From contig NC_081413.1 in assembly GCF_030272615.1 (NCBI RefSeq), positions 25,102,966-25,166,965 of the forward strand: a stretch of DNA of 64,000 nt. Reading direction: 5' to 3'. The notes beneath the pieces are model-generated. The model ran no database searches and had not been told where the DNA came from. It was given only the letters and a program-made list of their open reading frames with translations. The translations under genes were made by a program, and so were the position numbers. Shown here in pieces: positions 37,435 through 48,897 of the stretch (position 1 is the first letter of the stretch; the number at the start of each line of letters is the position of its first letter). This DNA is from Cryptomeria japonica. Its lineage: Eukaryota > Streptophyta > Pinopsida > Cupressales > Cupressaceae.

Positions 37435-39026
37435 TGATGGGATGGGGTTTGGGATAGACTAGCCTAGTCTATGCTCTTGGATCCTTTCCTCGGATCACCA
37501 GGTGTTCTAACCACCCCTAGGGTCTCTAGGACTTCCTTTTCCTGAGGATTCCCCTGACCTTGCCCAATCCACCCACCAACAACTTGAAAAACTACTCCTA
37601 AGGTCTCACCTACTCATGAGTTTCAAGGAACCCTTACTTAGGCTAATAAGGGTTTGGCTTGCTCCACACCTTCCTAGGTCTTAGCAAGGATAGGTAAGGT
37701 CTAATACAAGGTTTTTACACCCATTCATGTGCCCCCAAGAGGTTTCAAGCTTCCTATCCCTTACCGATTTCACAATTTTGGTCTTTTGCCTACAAAATAG
37801 GGCTACAAGGATTGTGACCAATTAGGCCTCTTACCCGGTCCTTTAGGGATCCCTCTTGCAAACGATGCATATTCTTGTGAAACTCCCCAAGAGACCTGCT
37901 ATTCATTTGGCAAGGGCTCAAGGATTTTTCTATTTTTAGGCCTCCACGTGTCCGTACACTGCCCTAGGTGGATTTTAAGGGTTTTAAGGGTTTTTAAGAG
38001 GATTTTTAGGCCTGCCAGGGTCACAGTGTAGGTTTGGTGCTCTTGCCACCTTGTCTAGATTGGTGGAAGCTCCTCATTCAAACCAATGGTGCTCCACTCA
38101 CCCCTTTACAACTCCTCCAAAGGGTTCCTCCTTCTCTGACCTTCCTTGCTCTCCAAGACCTCTGCAACTTAACCCTTCCTAGTTGGGCACTATTCAGTCT
38201 CGCCTATGAGTAGGTCCTTAGATGGCCTCCTTGCATTTTCAAGGGCCCTGCTTGCTTTGAAGTATAGTACAGAGTCTTTACTCTCATTCCCCATGGTTTG
38301 ATGGTGATTCCACAATGGGGAATGGAGTTATGAACCCATTGACACAACCAGTCCAAAACTGGACAAAGAGAAGGCAATTTACAAAATATTTACAAACACA
38401 CCTCACTTACAAATCAAAACCTAATATAAATGCTCAAAATGAAAGTGAATACACCATTCAAGACACTCCACATAGTTTTTCATGAAAATCAATCCATTAA
38501 CAATCTTCCTTTACTCCATTTGTGTCGACTGGCAACAAAATTGCAGTCACAGTCAAGTCACTTTGCTTTGGCCGTACAACATCTGACATCCAAGTCATTA
38601 TCTTAGGGTTTGTAACTACTTATACTACCCTCTCCTTGGTCTATGTGCCCATATTAGGGTTTTCCATGCTACATTAAATATTTTGACCTCATGGTGGAAA
38701 AGTTGCTTGACAACTTTTAAAAGTTGTCATGCAACTTTTGAGCAACTTTCTCAATGTTGCTTTTCTTGACTCCTAGACCCACATTGGGCTAACCTAAGGA
38801 CACCACCATGCTAAGAAGGACCCCTAAACACCTCAAAGGCACACATACCCTCTATTTCCAAAAAAAAAAACTCAACTTTGACTCATGACCCTAGGATCTC
38901 AACTAGGACCCTAACTAGGACCAATGAGCACATGGCTCTTATTTTATATACAATGGCTTCATAAAGAAGCAAGAACACAATCAAAAGACAAATGGTGGTA
39001 GCCCTTTGAAGGGTGCTCCTGCACCA
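37435..39026 (-). repeat. LTR of chromovirus B (5' LTR)
   Basis: Pairs with 24606-26196. It includes the same palindrome at 38698-38739. Confidence 0.95.
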
Positions 39027-39031
39027 TGACC

Positions 39032-39944
39032 CTATCCTCAGAACATCATATGTGAATAACAAATATCTTTCTGGGACCAAAATGTAGTCTAAAATGATCT
39101 TTTAAAGATTCACCAGAAATTTGTCAGAGATAGGTGTGTAGGGTGACCTTGTCCTCCACTTTTTGCACCTACAAAAGCTATATTTGATCATCTTTGTCTA
39201 CTCTACCTAATTTCACAACTGTAGCTTTTGAACCTATAATATACACATAGAAGAAGAGAAATTGTGTTGGGGATAAAGGTTTTCCTATGTCAAACCCTAG
39301 GTTTGGAATTAGCCCTATAATTGAAATTGAAATTGAAATAAAATGGAAGTGAAAAGTGTTTATTTTGAGGGTGGAGGCTAGATCTGAATTGAAATGTTGA
39401 AATTGGAATGTGATAACTTGATGAATCTTTCCCTAGAGTCTTTAAGCAAAGGCTGATGTTGTCATGTAGGAATGTAAGATGTCTTCATAATGTCTTGATC
39501 ATGGATGTCATCTTGAATGCTTCAAATCTGAATACTTGACCTCTCCTTCACTACCTTGATGATGCTTGATTTCTTTCTCACTTAAATTGAATCTTTCTCT
39601 TGAAAAATTGAATTGGAGAGGTGTAAGATGGATGTTCAAATGAGGGGGTAAGGCTTGCTTTGATACCTCCCCTCATCAAATGTGTGTGAATTTTCAAAGC
39701 AGGCTAACATGAGAAGGGAATTCCCACCCAAATTTTATGATCATTCTCAAGTCCAAAATTGGGCCCCTTTAAGCTGGACAAGGGCGCTCAGGGTGCTTTT
39801 GTCCAAGGAAAAGGGTGTCCAGGGTGTTCTTGTCTAGCCTATGAGATTTGAAGCCAATGTGAGCGAAATCAAACATGGTAATAGCACAAAAGGCTAAATT
39901 GCTAAATTGAGGCCTAAATGAGGATGAAATTGTATAGAGATACA
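39032..39944 (-). repeat. Tat-type LTR fragment (G)
   Basis: Similar to the LTR at 60140-60914: both contain a TAGAA(G/A)A(A/G)GAGA block, a TCAAACCC(T/C).GGTTTTGGAATTA-like block and a GGGCGCT-rich minisatellite. Both end, on the plus strand, with a sequence whose complement begins TGTATC. It has no adjoining coding region or purine tract, so it may be a solo LTR split by element B. Two imperfect 33-bp repeats lie near 39775-39840. Confidence 0.55.
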
Positions 39945-40524
39945 ACTTATAATGCTACAAAATAAAATTCCATAATAGAGAAGTTTATATTAGCGGTCCC
40001 AAGTTCAATCATTTATGTAGTTTCTAATTCACTCAAGAAAATGTATTTGATAGTTTTATAGTCAAATTTATAATTCAAAATAGTCATTTGGTTTATATGT
40101 TCTCTTCTTTTTATTGAGCACTTGATAGAAATCCAACATTTTTTCTCACCTTGGTGATGGTTCATAGAATATGATGGGAAACAATGAAAAATCCAAGATA
40201 GAGTTAGAGCTAGAAACATTTTTAGATCATTATTATGGACTATGGAACTATCATGTCTCTTACAAAATACACTAGATTATTTTATTTAGGGCCGCTGCCC
40301 TTTAATTACAAGGGTTTGTTCACAAGATCCACATCTTATATAATTCATTTGTGGGAATATTGCTAAGGGTTTGTTCATAAAATCCACATCCTATACAATT
40401 CATTTGTGGGGATATCACTTTATATAACTACATATGTACCAATGGGGGATATTGGTAAAATTATAATCTCCTACTCTTCTAGTTGTGCTCCTACAATTTT
40501 AAAGTCTTCTCACTCTTATATTGT
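39945..40524. other. Spacer with a 55-bp tandem duplication
   Basis: AT-rich DNA. Two 55-bp units starting AGGGTTTGTTCA occur at 40311 and 40366. No gene is supported. Confidence 0.65.
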
Positions 40525-41920
40525 TGAACCCATGGTAGGACTGAGAGCAGGGTGAATTAGTTTGAATATTAAAAATAGATTAATTATTAAAAATATTTAA
40601 CCATTCTACAACAATACTAAAAACACATCAACCGTTTACACATGAACACCAGATTTACATGGAAAATCCAAATAGGAAAACCCATAGTGAGAATCAAACT
40701 CATAATATGAATAAAAATGATTACAATGTTTTTTGGCTTACTGCTAAGGAGAAACATGCACTTGAAAGACTTACAAGACTAAGGCATACTACATTAGGGC
40801 AAGATACAAGGACTTGAACAACTGAGGCACACAACTTTAGGGCAAGATACAAGGAGTTACTAAAGGACCCACTATCAACCAAGAATAGAGAAAATAGTAG
40901 AAATGGTATGAAAAGGATCTATTGATCATGAAATTATCCTTGAACATCTGTACCAAGTGACCAATATCATGGAAAACATCGCTGACAACTATCACTATCT
41001 TAGCACACACTATCTCACAAAATGTATTACCTTCAAAGCTCTTCATAAACTGACTTTCACACATATACAGTCTCAAAACTGCTTGTGCGTCATTCTTATT
41101 TGCTTCTCATCAGTTCACACACAATCCCATACACAACCCATACATCCACACTCCTTAAATATATAAGATTGATCAGCAAAAACCTAATTAATGGTCTACC
41201 ACAACCAAAATAAACATTATTGCACGAAATATGGCCCAGACCAAAAATACGCAAGGTAGTTCACTCCAAGAGAAAGAAAGAACCCAAATACATCATGATA
41301 CATCCTTCCAAGATGAATCCAAATATTTCCATATGTTAATACATCTTCCAAACTTGCCACCAAACGTAATGTGTAAATGAGCAATAGAGCTCATCAATTA
41401 GTCGGCCAAAAGATATCTTCCAATGCAAATTATTCCATGTGGATCTCCACACACCATGGTGAGACCCATAACAACATTCTAACTCATTCTCCAATGCATA
41501 CATGGACCAAAGAACACGGTCCAAATAAGATAATTCAACCAAACACACCAAACCATAATGCAACTTATTATATCGAACACATTTCAACATAACTCACTTG
41601 CGAAAAAGAAACACCATCAAAAAAACACACACAAAATACTACATGAACAACATAATCATATCCACTATAGCACAACATAAAATTCAACATATTCAAAGGC
41701 CATCAAATACATTCTAGACCAGTTTAACAAACACCCTTGCTACTAGAGAACTTTTGCAATCCATGAACTCTTTCCTAATTATTAGCACAACCAACACCAA
41801 AACATCAAACTCAACCATAACACTAAAGAAAAGACAAAATAGGAACATATCCAAACTAGAATTCATCCAGACGACCAAGTTTGACATTAGTGATAACCAT
41901 ACAAACTCATATTTCCAACA
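40525..41920 (-). repeat. 3' LTR of Copia D
   Basis: Starts TGAACCCATGG and ends ATTTCCAACA on the plus strand (minus strand TGTTGGAAAT...GGGTTCA). The first 540 bp match 47957-48497, e.g. TTTAACCATTCTACAACAAT and CTTAGGGCAAGATA-like segments. Confidence 0.88.
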
Positions 41921-42319
41921 ATTTCCCTTTGTCATTGATGATAACACTTGAACACATCAGATCATCTCTCCCCCCTAACAAAAGGATCTCTCCCAATAAT
42001 TCTCTCCCCCTTTGACATCAAATACAAAGGAAAAAACACAATATATTGATCATCCAACACATACTCCATTTCTCCCATTGAGAGAAACAACATGAATCCA
42101 AGAGATAAAGGATAAGCTTTGAATCTCCCCCTGGAAAGATGCAGCTCTATTATGCATCTAGTTAGAGAAAGTAGGGTCAATAACCCTTAGTTTTTTCTTG
42201 AGATTCTCAACAGTATCTTTTGACAATGCCTTAGTGAAAATGTCTGCAACCTGTTCTTTTGTAGAAATATACTTCAATCTTACTTCCTTTTCTGCAACCT
42301 TCTCCCTTAACAAATGATA
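41921..42319 (-). promoter_or_regulatory. Purine tracts and 3' untranslated region of Copia D
   Basis: On the minus strand CATCAATGACAAAGGGAAAT abuts the LTR. Further tracts occur at about 42004 (CAAAGGGGGAGAG) and 42127 (CAGGGGGAGAT), again a repeated purine tract arrangement. Confidence 0.65.
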
Positions 42320-43069
42320 TCAGATTGAGATATGTTTAGTTCTTGAATGCATTACTGGATTCTTTGAAATGTATATAGAATTAGTATTATCACACATGAT
42401 GGGAATAGCTTCATCATATACCACTATGATATCTTTAAGACTATGTTTCATCCACATAACTTGAATACAACAAGATGTTGTTGCAATGTGTTCTACTTCT
42501 ACAGTAGATAAAGATAGTGAATCTTGCTTCTTACTTAACCAAGAAACCAACCTGTCTCCCAAGAAAAATGTGCCACCACTAATACTTTTCCTATCATCAA
42601 TACTTCCAGCCAAATCAACATCTTTGTATGCTTTTAGCATGAAATATCCATTCTTCTTATACCAAAGACCAAAATCTAGAGTCCCTTTCAAATACCTAAA
42701 AATACTCTTTATTGCTTGCTTATGTGACTGCTTTGGATTAGCCTAAAATCTTGCAACTAAATAGATGACATGCATGATATCCAGTCTAGAGGCAGTTAAA
42801 TATAATAGTCTTCCAATCATAGATCTATACTTATTCTCATCAACTTCCAGAGATATATCATCTTTGCTCAATTTACATTCAACAACCAAAGGAGTTGCAA
42901 CTATGTACAATTCTCCATTTCAAACTTCTTTAACATCTCTTTGACATATTTAGCATGAGAAATAAAAATTTCATCCTCTAACTACGAAACTTGTTGACGA
43001 AACAAAAATGACAACTCACTAATCATTTACATTTCAAATTCCTTCTACATCTCTTTTTTAAATTCTTTA
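42320..43069 (-). pseudogene. C-terminal RT and RNase H of Copia D
   Basis: From 43069 down: EFKKEM, stop, KEFEM, stop, MISELSFLF, then EDEIFISHAKYVKEML, RLLYLTASRLDIMHVIYLVARF and KQAIKSIFRYLKGTLDFGLWY. The open part 42691-42320 gives the RNase H blocks AYKDVDLAGSIDDRKSISGG, WLSKKQDSLSLSTVEVEHIA and MCDNTNSIYISKNPVMHSRTKHI. The element's RT continues at 44681 beyond the inserted LTR. Several stops are present. Confidence 0.88.
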
Positions 43070-44680
43070 TGTGTTCTTAGAAAGTGTGGAATCTGCAAAA
43101 GAGAATCAAACACACACATGAAACATTATGTTAGAGTTAGAAATTAAAATAGAAACTAAACTAAGTTAGCTTCAAAATCAAGAACCCCAAGCACATCTCA
43201 TGTTCCTCTATCTCCAAGGATCTTCAAAATTCAAGGTGGCTCTCACTTGGAAGAGTACTTGATCTTTTAGATGTCAACCTAAAGAACGAGATTGAAGGAT
43301 ATGCCAAGATCAAAATGAATGCAACTAAGATCCTAGCTAGATGATCAAATGATATGAAAAGATGAAATGCAAGATAGAATGCAAGATATGAGACTAGGAT
43401 TGATTCCAAATTGAAAGCTTAGGTGTGCTAATTATTTAACCAACATGGAGATTGCTATGAAATTGATATAAAATGACTATGAATTAAGCTAGCATGAAAA
43501 TGGGATTGGCATAATACTATCAATATAATGAAAGCTAAACTAGCATGCAACTAAGATGATCTAAGTGCTTGAAGATGACAAATTGAGCTCCTTGATAACC
43601 TTCAAAATTTGACTATAAGTTTGATGCACAAGATGATGGATCCTAAGATTGAAGAAATGGGCTCTATTTATAGAGAAAATAAAGAAATGGATGGCCAAGA
43701 TTGAGTAATCTTAACAAGGGCTAGGATTGAAAGTAATCAATCCATGAGGGGGATTCAATCCAATCCCAAGTTGACAAATTTCACCTTGAGATGGCTTGAG
43801 AGGATGCTAAGAAAGCATTAGATGCTAAGTAAGAATTAGGGATAACCTCAAGGGATGACATCATTGGATAATTCTATTATCCAAGGGAACATGCTATTGT
43901 CCAAGAGGTAAACTCTTGTGCAAAGTTGAGGGATGGCCAAAGGGACAACCATCATGGGCTAGGGTGATGTCTTGTAAGAGGCATTAAATGCTCTTTGAAG
44001 ACTTTGGAGGTTAACTTGTTGGAAGGTAGATAACCTTCAAGGCTTTTGTAAGAGACTTACAAGTTTGGAAGACTCAACAAGTTAACTTGTTGAAGAAGGT
44101 AAAGTCTTCAACACATTTTGAAGACTTTTCTTCCAAATTTGGAGAAGTGACTCCCCCAAATTTAGGGATGTGACATGATTAGAAGAATTAAGCTAATTAA
44201 TGAGGGATTAGAGGGGTTCTAGAAGAATATTATTCATGCTAATGGAAAGTGTAGGAGAATGCAAGTGGAGGGAAATAGACATTTTTAGATAAAATAAAAT
44301 ATTTATTTTAGCCAAAAGGGGTGCAACTTGCATTTGTAGGATTTTGCAAGTGGGGGGACTATTCATAGAAAAATTATGATTTATTTAAATGCAAAGGGAT
44401 TTTAATCAAATATAAATTTAATTAAAAGGGAAAAAGGGGGTTTTAATTAAATAAATAAGATTTATTCAATTAAATGGCTAAAGGGTACTTAATCAAACCT
44501 TAGTTTAATTAATAGGTTATGCTAGAAGAAAATAATTTTAATCAAATCTTTAATTTGACTAATAGGTTGATTGGAAGAATAGGGATATTGATTAAACCTT
44601 AGTCTAATTAATAGGCAAATAAATGATGATTAAATGAATAAAATTTATTTAATTAGTTGTGCAATTTTTAGGTGTCTACA
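43070..44680 (-). mobile_element. Solo Gypsy-type LTR (E) inside Copia D
   Basis: On the minus strand it starts TGTAGACACCTAAAAATTGC and ends CTAAGAACACA. A perfect 5-bp target duplication CTTTA flanks it (43065-43069 and 44681-44685), and the Copia RT reading frame rejoins exactly when one duplication and the 1611-bp insert are ignored. No internal coding region or second LTR is present, so it is a solo LTR left by recombination. The TGTAGACACC start is common in plant Gypsy LTRs. Confidence 0.88.
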
Positions 44681-45200
44681 CTTTATATAGACCATCACTT
44701 CCTTCAAATATATGTCATCAACATAGACAACAACAATTAGCAACTTATTACCTTTAACTTTAAAATAAAGATTCGTGTCTGCAATACCCTTCCTAAAATT
44801 TTGTTGTGGCAAATATATGTCCAATCTAGCATACCAATTTCTAAGTGCTTGTTTAAGTCCATACAATGTTTTCTTCAATCTACAAACCATATTCGGTTCT
44901 TCTGGCAATCTGAATCCATCTGGTTGTTCAATATATACCTCTTCCTCAACTTCTCCATTTAGAAAAGCTGACTTAACATCCATTCAATATACCTTGAAGT
45001 TCTTATAAGAAGAAAAAGCAAGAAACATTCTAATAGCTTCCATCCTAGCTATTGGACTAAAATTTTGCTCAAGATCAATACCTTCAACTTGTGAATAGCC
45101 TATACATATCAATCTAACTTTTTTTTTTCTTGTGACCTATCTTTGTTCATTTAGCTTATTTTAGAATGCCCACTTAGTTCCTATCACATTTTTGTCCACT
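44681..45200 (-). pseudogene. N-terminal RT of Copia D
   Basis: The open part 44983-44645 reads MDVKSAFLNGEVEEEVYIEQ, PDGFRLPE, CRLKKTLYGLKQALRNWY and LIVVVYVDDI, the Copia RT fingers and the catalytic YVDD. It ends in the inserted LTR by readthrough. Upstream to about 45200 the frame is degraded. Confidence 0.9.
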
Positions 45201-46084
45201 AGTTTGGGTGCTAGTTCGCATGTCTGATTCTTTTGTATCTGATTCTATTCTTCTTTCATTTCTTTTACCCAAATCTCTTCTTTGCTTTCTTAATCATATG
45301 ATTTAGGTTCCATCTATGAAATAAAATAGTCGTTTGCTTGCTCATTTGCTTCTACAACTCTTCTTATCTAAACTCTTTTGTTTTTATCACCAATTATCTA
45401 ATCTTTTGAATTATTATTTTGTACATATCTAGTTGGGGTTTTAGTAACTTGCTCGGGTTCTTCTTCTTCATTTGTCTCTTTCTCTTTGTTATCTTTTGAA
45501 TCAATCTTATCTTCTGCAACAACTAGGACAATCTCAAAATCAATCTCCTGTATGGATTTAAGGATAATTTGATCTCATTCTTCACATACTTTCACATTTG
45601 TACTTTCCACTATCTTTTTTAATCTCTTGTTGTAACACCGGTAATATTTGTTGTGTGTAACATATCCCAAAAATATTCCTTCATCTGTTCTAGTATCACT
45701 TTCCAAGATCATCTTCATCTCTTATAATATAGCACTTACTCTAGAAGATTATGAAATACGTCATTGTAGGAGATATTTCATTCCATAGCTCATAAGGTGT
45801 CTTAGTATGATTCACTCTTATTTTTATCTTGTTAAAAGTGTAAACAACAATATGCACAACTAGTTCCAATTTACATTAGCCAAGTTAGCATCTTTCAACA
45901 TAGTTCTAGCCATCTCAACAATAGTCCTATTCATCCTTTCTACAACTCCATTCTGATGAGGGGTTCTTGGGGTAGAAAAATATCTTCTAATTCAATATTT
46001 GTCATAGAAATTATCAAATTCATTTGAAGTAAACTCTCCTCCACTATCTGATCTTAAACACTTGTTTTTAGTATCTAATTGATT
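45201..46084 (-). pseudogene. Degraded integrase and linker of Copia D
   Basis: No long open frame remains. On the minus strand short motifs are readable, such as the run after the integrase core (TPRTPHQNGVVERMNRT-like signal near 45930-45975) and an Asp/Glu/Ser-rich linker. Position between integrase start and RT supports the call. Confidence 0.6.
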
Positions 46085-46596
46085 TTAAACCATTGACTTG
46101 AACAATTTAAACCTTTCAAAAGCTTCATAGTTCTCTTTCAAGAATGTAACCCATGTCATCCTAGAGTAATAATCAACAAGTAACATAAAATACCTTTTTC
46201 CATTGAGTACTCTTGTCCTTGTAGATCCGCAAAGATCTATTTGAAACAACTCCAAAGGTTTAGAAGCAAAATATTCCTTGTTCTTGAATCTCCTCTTTGT
46301 TTGTTTTCCTAGTTGACATTCCCTGCACATAGTGTCAGTAGCTTTGATAATCCTTGGTAAATCTCTAACAACTTTAGTATTACTAATCTTTATAATGTTA
46401 TCAAAATTGCAATGTCCCATGTCCTTTTCTATCATAACCAACATTCACTAATTTGTGTTAGAGAACACCTTCTTCCACTCTTATCCTTTATGTAGTAAAC
46501 ATTTACACTTGTCCTAATACCTTTTACGACCATTCTTCCAATTTTTCCTTTAATTACACATCTGGTCTTACTAAATAAAACTTGATAACCTATATT
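46085..46596 (-). pseudogene. Gag-pre-integrase and integrase N-terminus of Copia D
   Basis: The open part 46444-46085 has MGHCNFDNIIKI and CRECQLGKQTKRRF (H and CC of the zinc module), then LELFQIDLCGSTRT, with the first catalytic Asp in the expected context, and YFMLLVDYYSRMTWVTFL. It is a standard Copia arrangement. Confidence 0.88.
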
Positions 46597-46902
46597 TCAC
46601 ATTTGACTAACATTGAATAAACTTTGTCTCAAACCTTCAACATAATAAACATCATCAATTTTATGCTTACCATCAATCGAGATACTTCGTATTCCACAAA
46701 TAGGTGTAGCTTCCTCTCTTGCAAACTTCATTGATCCTCCATCATACCTTTTAAGATTAATGAACTTCTCGTTATCACAAGTCATATGATTTGAACATCC
46801 AGAGTTGATGATCCAAGATCTTGGTTCCACTTTAGCATGCGGTGCGGTCTTCTCTCTTGCCGACTTCGTGTTGTTTTCCTTTCCTTTCAGTCTTCTAGAC
46901 AT
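46597..46902 (-). pseudogene. Protease of Copia D
   Basis: RSWIINSGCSNHMTCDNEKF is the Copia retropepsin site, but the catalytic Asp of DSG is Asn, so it should be inactive. The segment ends with VYYVEGLRQSLFNVSQM. Confidence 0.88.
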
Positions 46903-46914
46903 ATCCTTATTCTT

Positions 46915-47930
46915 CTATTTATAGCCAAAATAGAGATTCTTCATCCGAGTCATCACCATCTTCATCCTCGAATGAATGTGTCTCAATAGAACATAGGCTA
47001 CTTTTCCCTTTATTTCTATCATTTGTCCTTTTCTTAAAGTCATGTTTTCTATATCTATTTTTCTTTTTATCGTCATCAAATCTTTTCTAATATTCCTTAT
47101 ACATACATTTAGAAGCATAATGACCAATTCTACCACAATTAAAACATTTCAGGGGTAACTTATCTTTGTACTTTCCAGTTCCTCTCTTCAGTATTCTTTC
47201 AAAGTTTTCTTTGATCTCATCCAGGTTTTCACATGCTTCTGGTTCATCTTTTGCTAGCTTTGAAACATTAAATATGGCCTCTTTCCTTTCTCTTTTATAT
47301 CTTCCATCTCTACAATTTCATAGGTAAATAATGTTCCAAGGAGTTGATCAACTGTATACTTATCCAAAGCATGGCATTCTTCAATCACACATTTCTTAGG
47401 TTTGTAGGGTTTAGGCAGTGTCAATAGGATCTTTATTATAACATTACCTTATAGATTTCCACCAATAGCTCTAATAGAGTCTATAGTATCATTCACCTTG
47501 TGTATGTAGTTCTCAACACCTTCATCATCTGTTATTCTTAAACACTCATATTCCAGTTTCAGATTCATTAACCTAGTTTTATTTGTCTTAGGATCACCTT
47601 CATATGATTGACATAATTTATTCCAAACTTCCTTAGCTTCTTTCAATACCTTAACCTTACCAAATACTGCATCACTCAAGCAACTAAATATTACTGTTCT
47701 AGCTTTTGTATTAGTCTTATGATTCTTAACTTCATCAGAAGTCTAAGGTAAATTCAGTGAGGGTGTATAACTAGTCTTGACAATATCACGTATTCCATTC
47801 TACAAATTTTCTAGATAGGATTTCATCCTTTCCTTTCAATAATAAAAATTTGTACCATCAAAAAATGAGGCTTTAAGATGTAGTTCCCGCACCACTTCAA
47901 ATCTATCTCAAGCGATTAAGCTTTCCAAAG
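46915..47930 (-). pseudogene. Gag of Copia D
   Basis: The minus strand has FFDGTNFYYWKERMKSYLE (UBN2-type start), then the open part 47679-47449: SDAVFGKVKVLKEAKEVWNK, NLKLEYECLRITDDEGVENYI. A good CCHC knuckle CFNCGRIGHYASKC lies near 47111-47152 in another frame. An acidic, Ser-rich tail follows. Several stops break it. Confidence 0.85.
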
Positions 47931-47935
47931 AGGAA

Positions 47936-47952
47936 CCTTGCTCTAATACCAA
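47936..47952 (-). promoter_or_regulatory. Primer-binding site of Copia D
   Basis: The minus strand reads TTGGTATTAGAGCAAGG, initiator-Met type, a few bases from the 5' LTR. Confidence 0.8.
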
Positions 47953-47956
47953 TTTT

Positions 47957-48497
47957 TGAACCCACAACAGGACTGAGAGTTGGGGTGAATCAGTTTGGAT
48001 CTTCAAAATAGATTAATTATAAACAACATTTAACCATTCTACAACAATACTGAAAACACATCAACCATCAACACATAAACACCAAATTTACGTGGAAAAC
48101 CCAAATAGGGAAAAACCACAGCGAGAATCAAACTCACAATATGAATAAAAATGATTACAATGTCTTAGGCTTACTACCAAGGAGAAACATGCATATGAAA
48201 GAATTGCAAGACTAAGGCACACTACCTTAGGGCAAGATATATGGAATTGCACAATTAAGACACACTACTTTGGGGCAAGATACAAGGAGTTGCCAAAGGA
48301 CCCACTGTCAATCAACAACAGAGAAAATATTAGCAAAAATGATATGAGAAGGATCTCCTGATCATTAAATTGTTCTTAAACATCTGTATCAAGCAGCCAA
48401 CATCATGGCTAACATCTCTGACAACTATCACTATCTTAGCACACTGTCTCACAAAATGTATCACCTTCAAAGCTCTTCACAAATTGACTTTCATAAA
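47957..48497 (-). repeat. 5' LTR of Copia D, truncated
   Basis: Matches 40525-41070. Similarity stops at TTGACTTTCATAAA, beyond which GC-rich transposon sequence begins. The missing 850 bp are not seen after the N gap. Confidence 0.85.
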
Positions 48498-48564
48498 TGG
48501 GCGTGTGCACAAAGATGGTGGTCAGAAAAGTGGACACCACCCAAAAAAAACTTGGAAAAATAGG

Positions 48565-48771
48565 CAGCGCTTACGCAGTTTTAAAATTTCAAATTCCCAC
48601 GTACGCGCTTAGGTTTGTTCTTCCCAAGCCTAGAAAAGGTAGCCTGTATGTGTTGCTTTTACGAAAATGAGCGCGTACGCGCTATGCCTAGGAAAATGAG
48701 CGCGTACGTGCTGCTTATTGTAAAATGAGCGTGTACGCGCTAATAATCCAAATAAAATTGTGTACGTGGTG
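48565..48771. repeat. Left subterminal palindromic repeats of H
   Basis: Six related motifs: CAGCGCTTACGCAG (48565), CGTACGCGCTT (48600), GAGCGCGTACGCGCTA (48669), GAGCGCGTACGTGCTG (48698), GAGCGTGTACGCGCTA (48727) and TGTACGTGGTG (48761). The core GCGCGTACGCGC is a perfect palindrome. They stand out in AT-rich surroundings and are likely protein-binding sites. Confidence 0.75.
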
Positions 48772-48897
48772 CCTGGTAAAAAAAGTTTTTAAAAAAAAAC
48801 TGGGTCTCATTTACCCGTAAACCGCATTTTTAACTTCAGTTTTTCCCTATTTTCTCACCTAAACCACGAACGGGGTGCTAAATTTGTCCTCCAGGCT

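Larger units (their letters stand above)
24606..39026 (-). mobile_element. Ty3/Gypsy chromovirus B, minus strand, with a nested insertion
   Basis: Two LTRs of 1591 and 1592 bp bound 14.4 kb. The minus-strand termini are TGGTG...CATCA. Flanks read TGACT and TGACC, a 5-bp target duplication with one mismatch. The primer-binding site is beside the right LTR and the purine tract (GTAGAGGGGGAGTA on the minus strand) beside the left one, so the element runs right to left. Domain order on the minus strand is Gag, protease, RT, RNase H, integrase, chromodomain. A second retroelement (26507-33046) sits in pol between integrase and chromodomain. Without it the element would be about 7.9 kb. All coding parts are damaged by stops and frameshifts. 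Confidence 0.95.
40525..48497 (-). mobile_element. Decayed Copia element D, minus strand, truncated at its right end
   Basis: The left LTR (40525-41920) is complete and the right LTR (47957-48497) holds only the first 540 bp, cut where the large DNA transposon begins. The primer-binding site sits next to the right LTR and purine tracts next to the left one, so transcription ran right to left. The order is Gag, knuckle, protease, Gag-pre-integrase, integrase, RT, RNase H, the Copia order. A solo Gypsy LTR (43070-44680) interrupts RT. All frames are badly damaged. Confidence 0.9.

Noticed and set aside
24302-39949. Complete solo LTR G with an ACTTA duplication across element B
   Set aside because: ACTTA occurs on both sides (24302 and 39945) but the left LTR start would be one base off TG and the left part is not clearly similar to LTR F.
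48510-48550. Hairpin GGTGGTC...GACACCACC as the transposon terminal repeat
   Set aside because: It is a local hairpin and has no partner before the N gap, so it cannot be assigned as a terminal inverted repeat.
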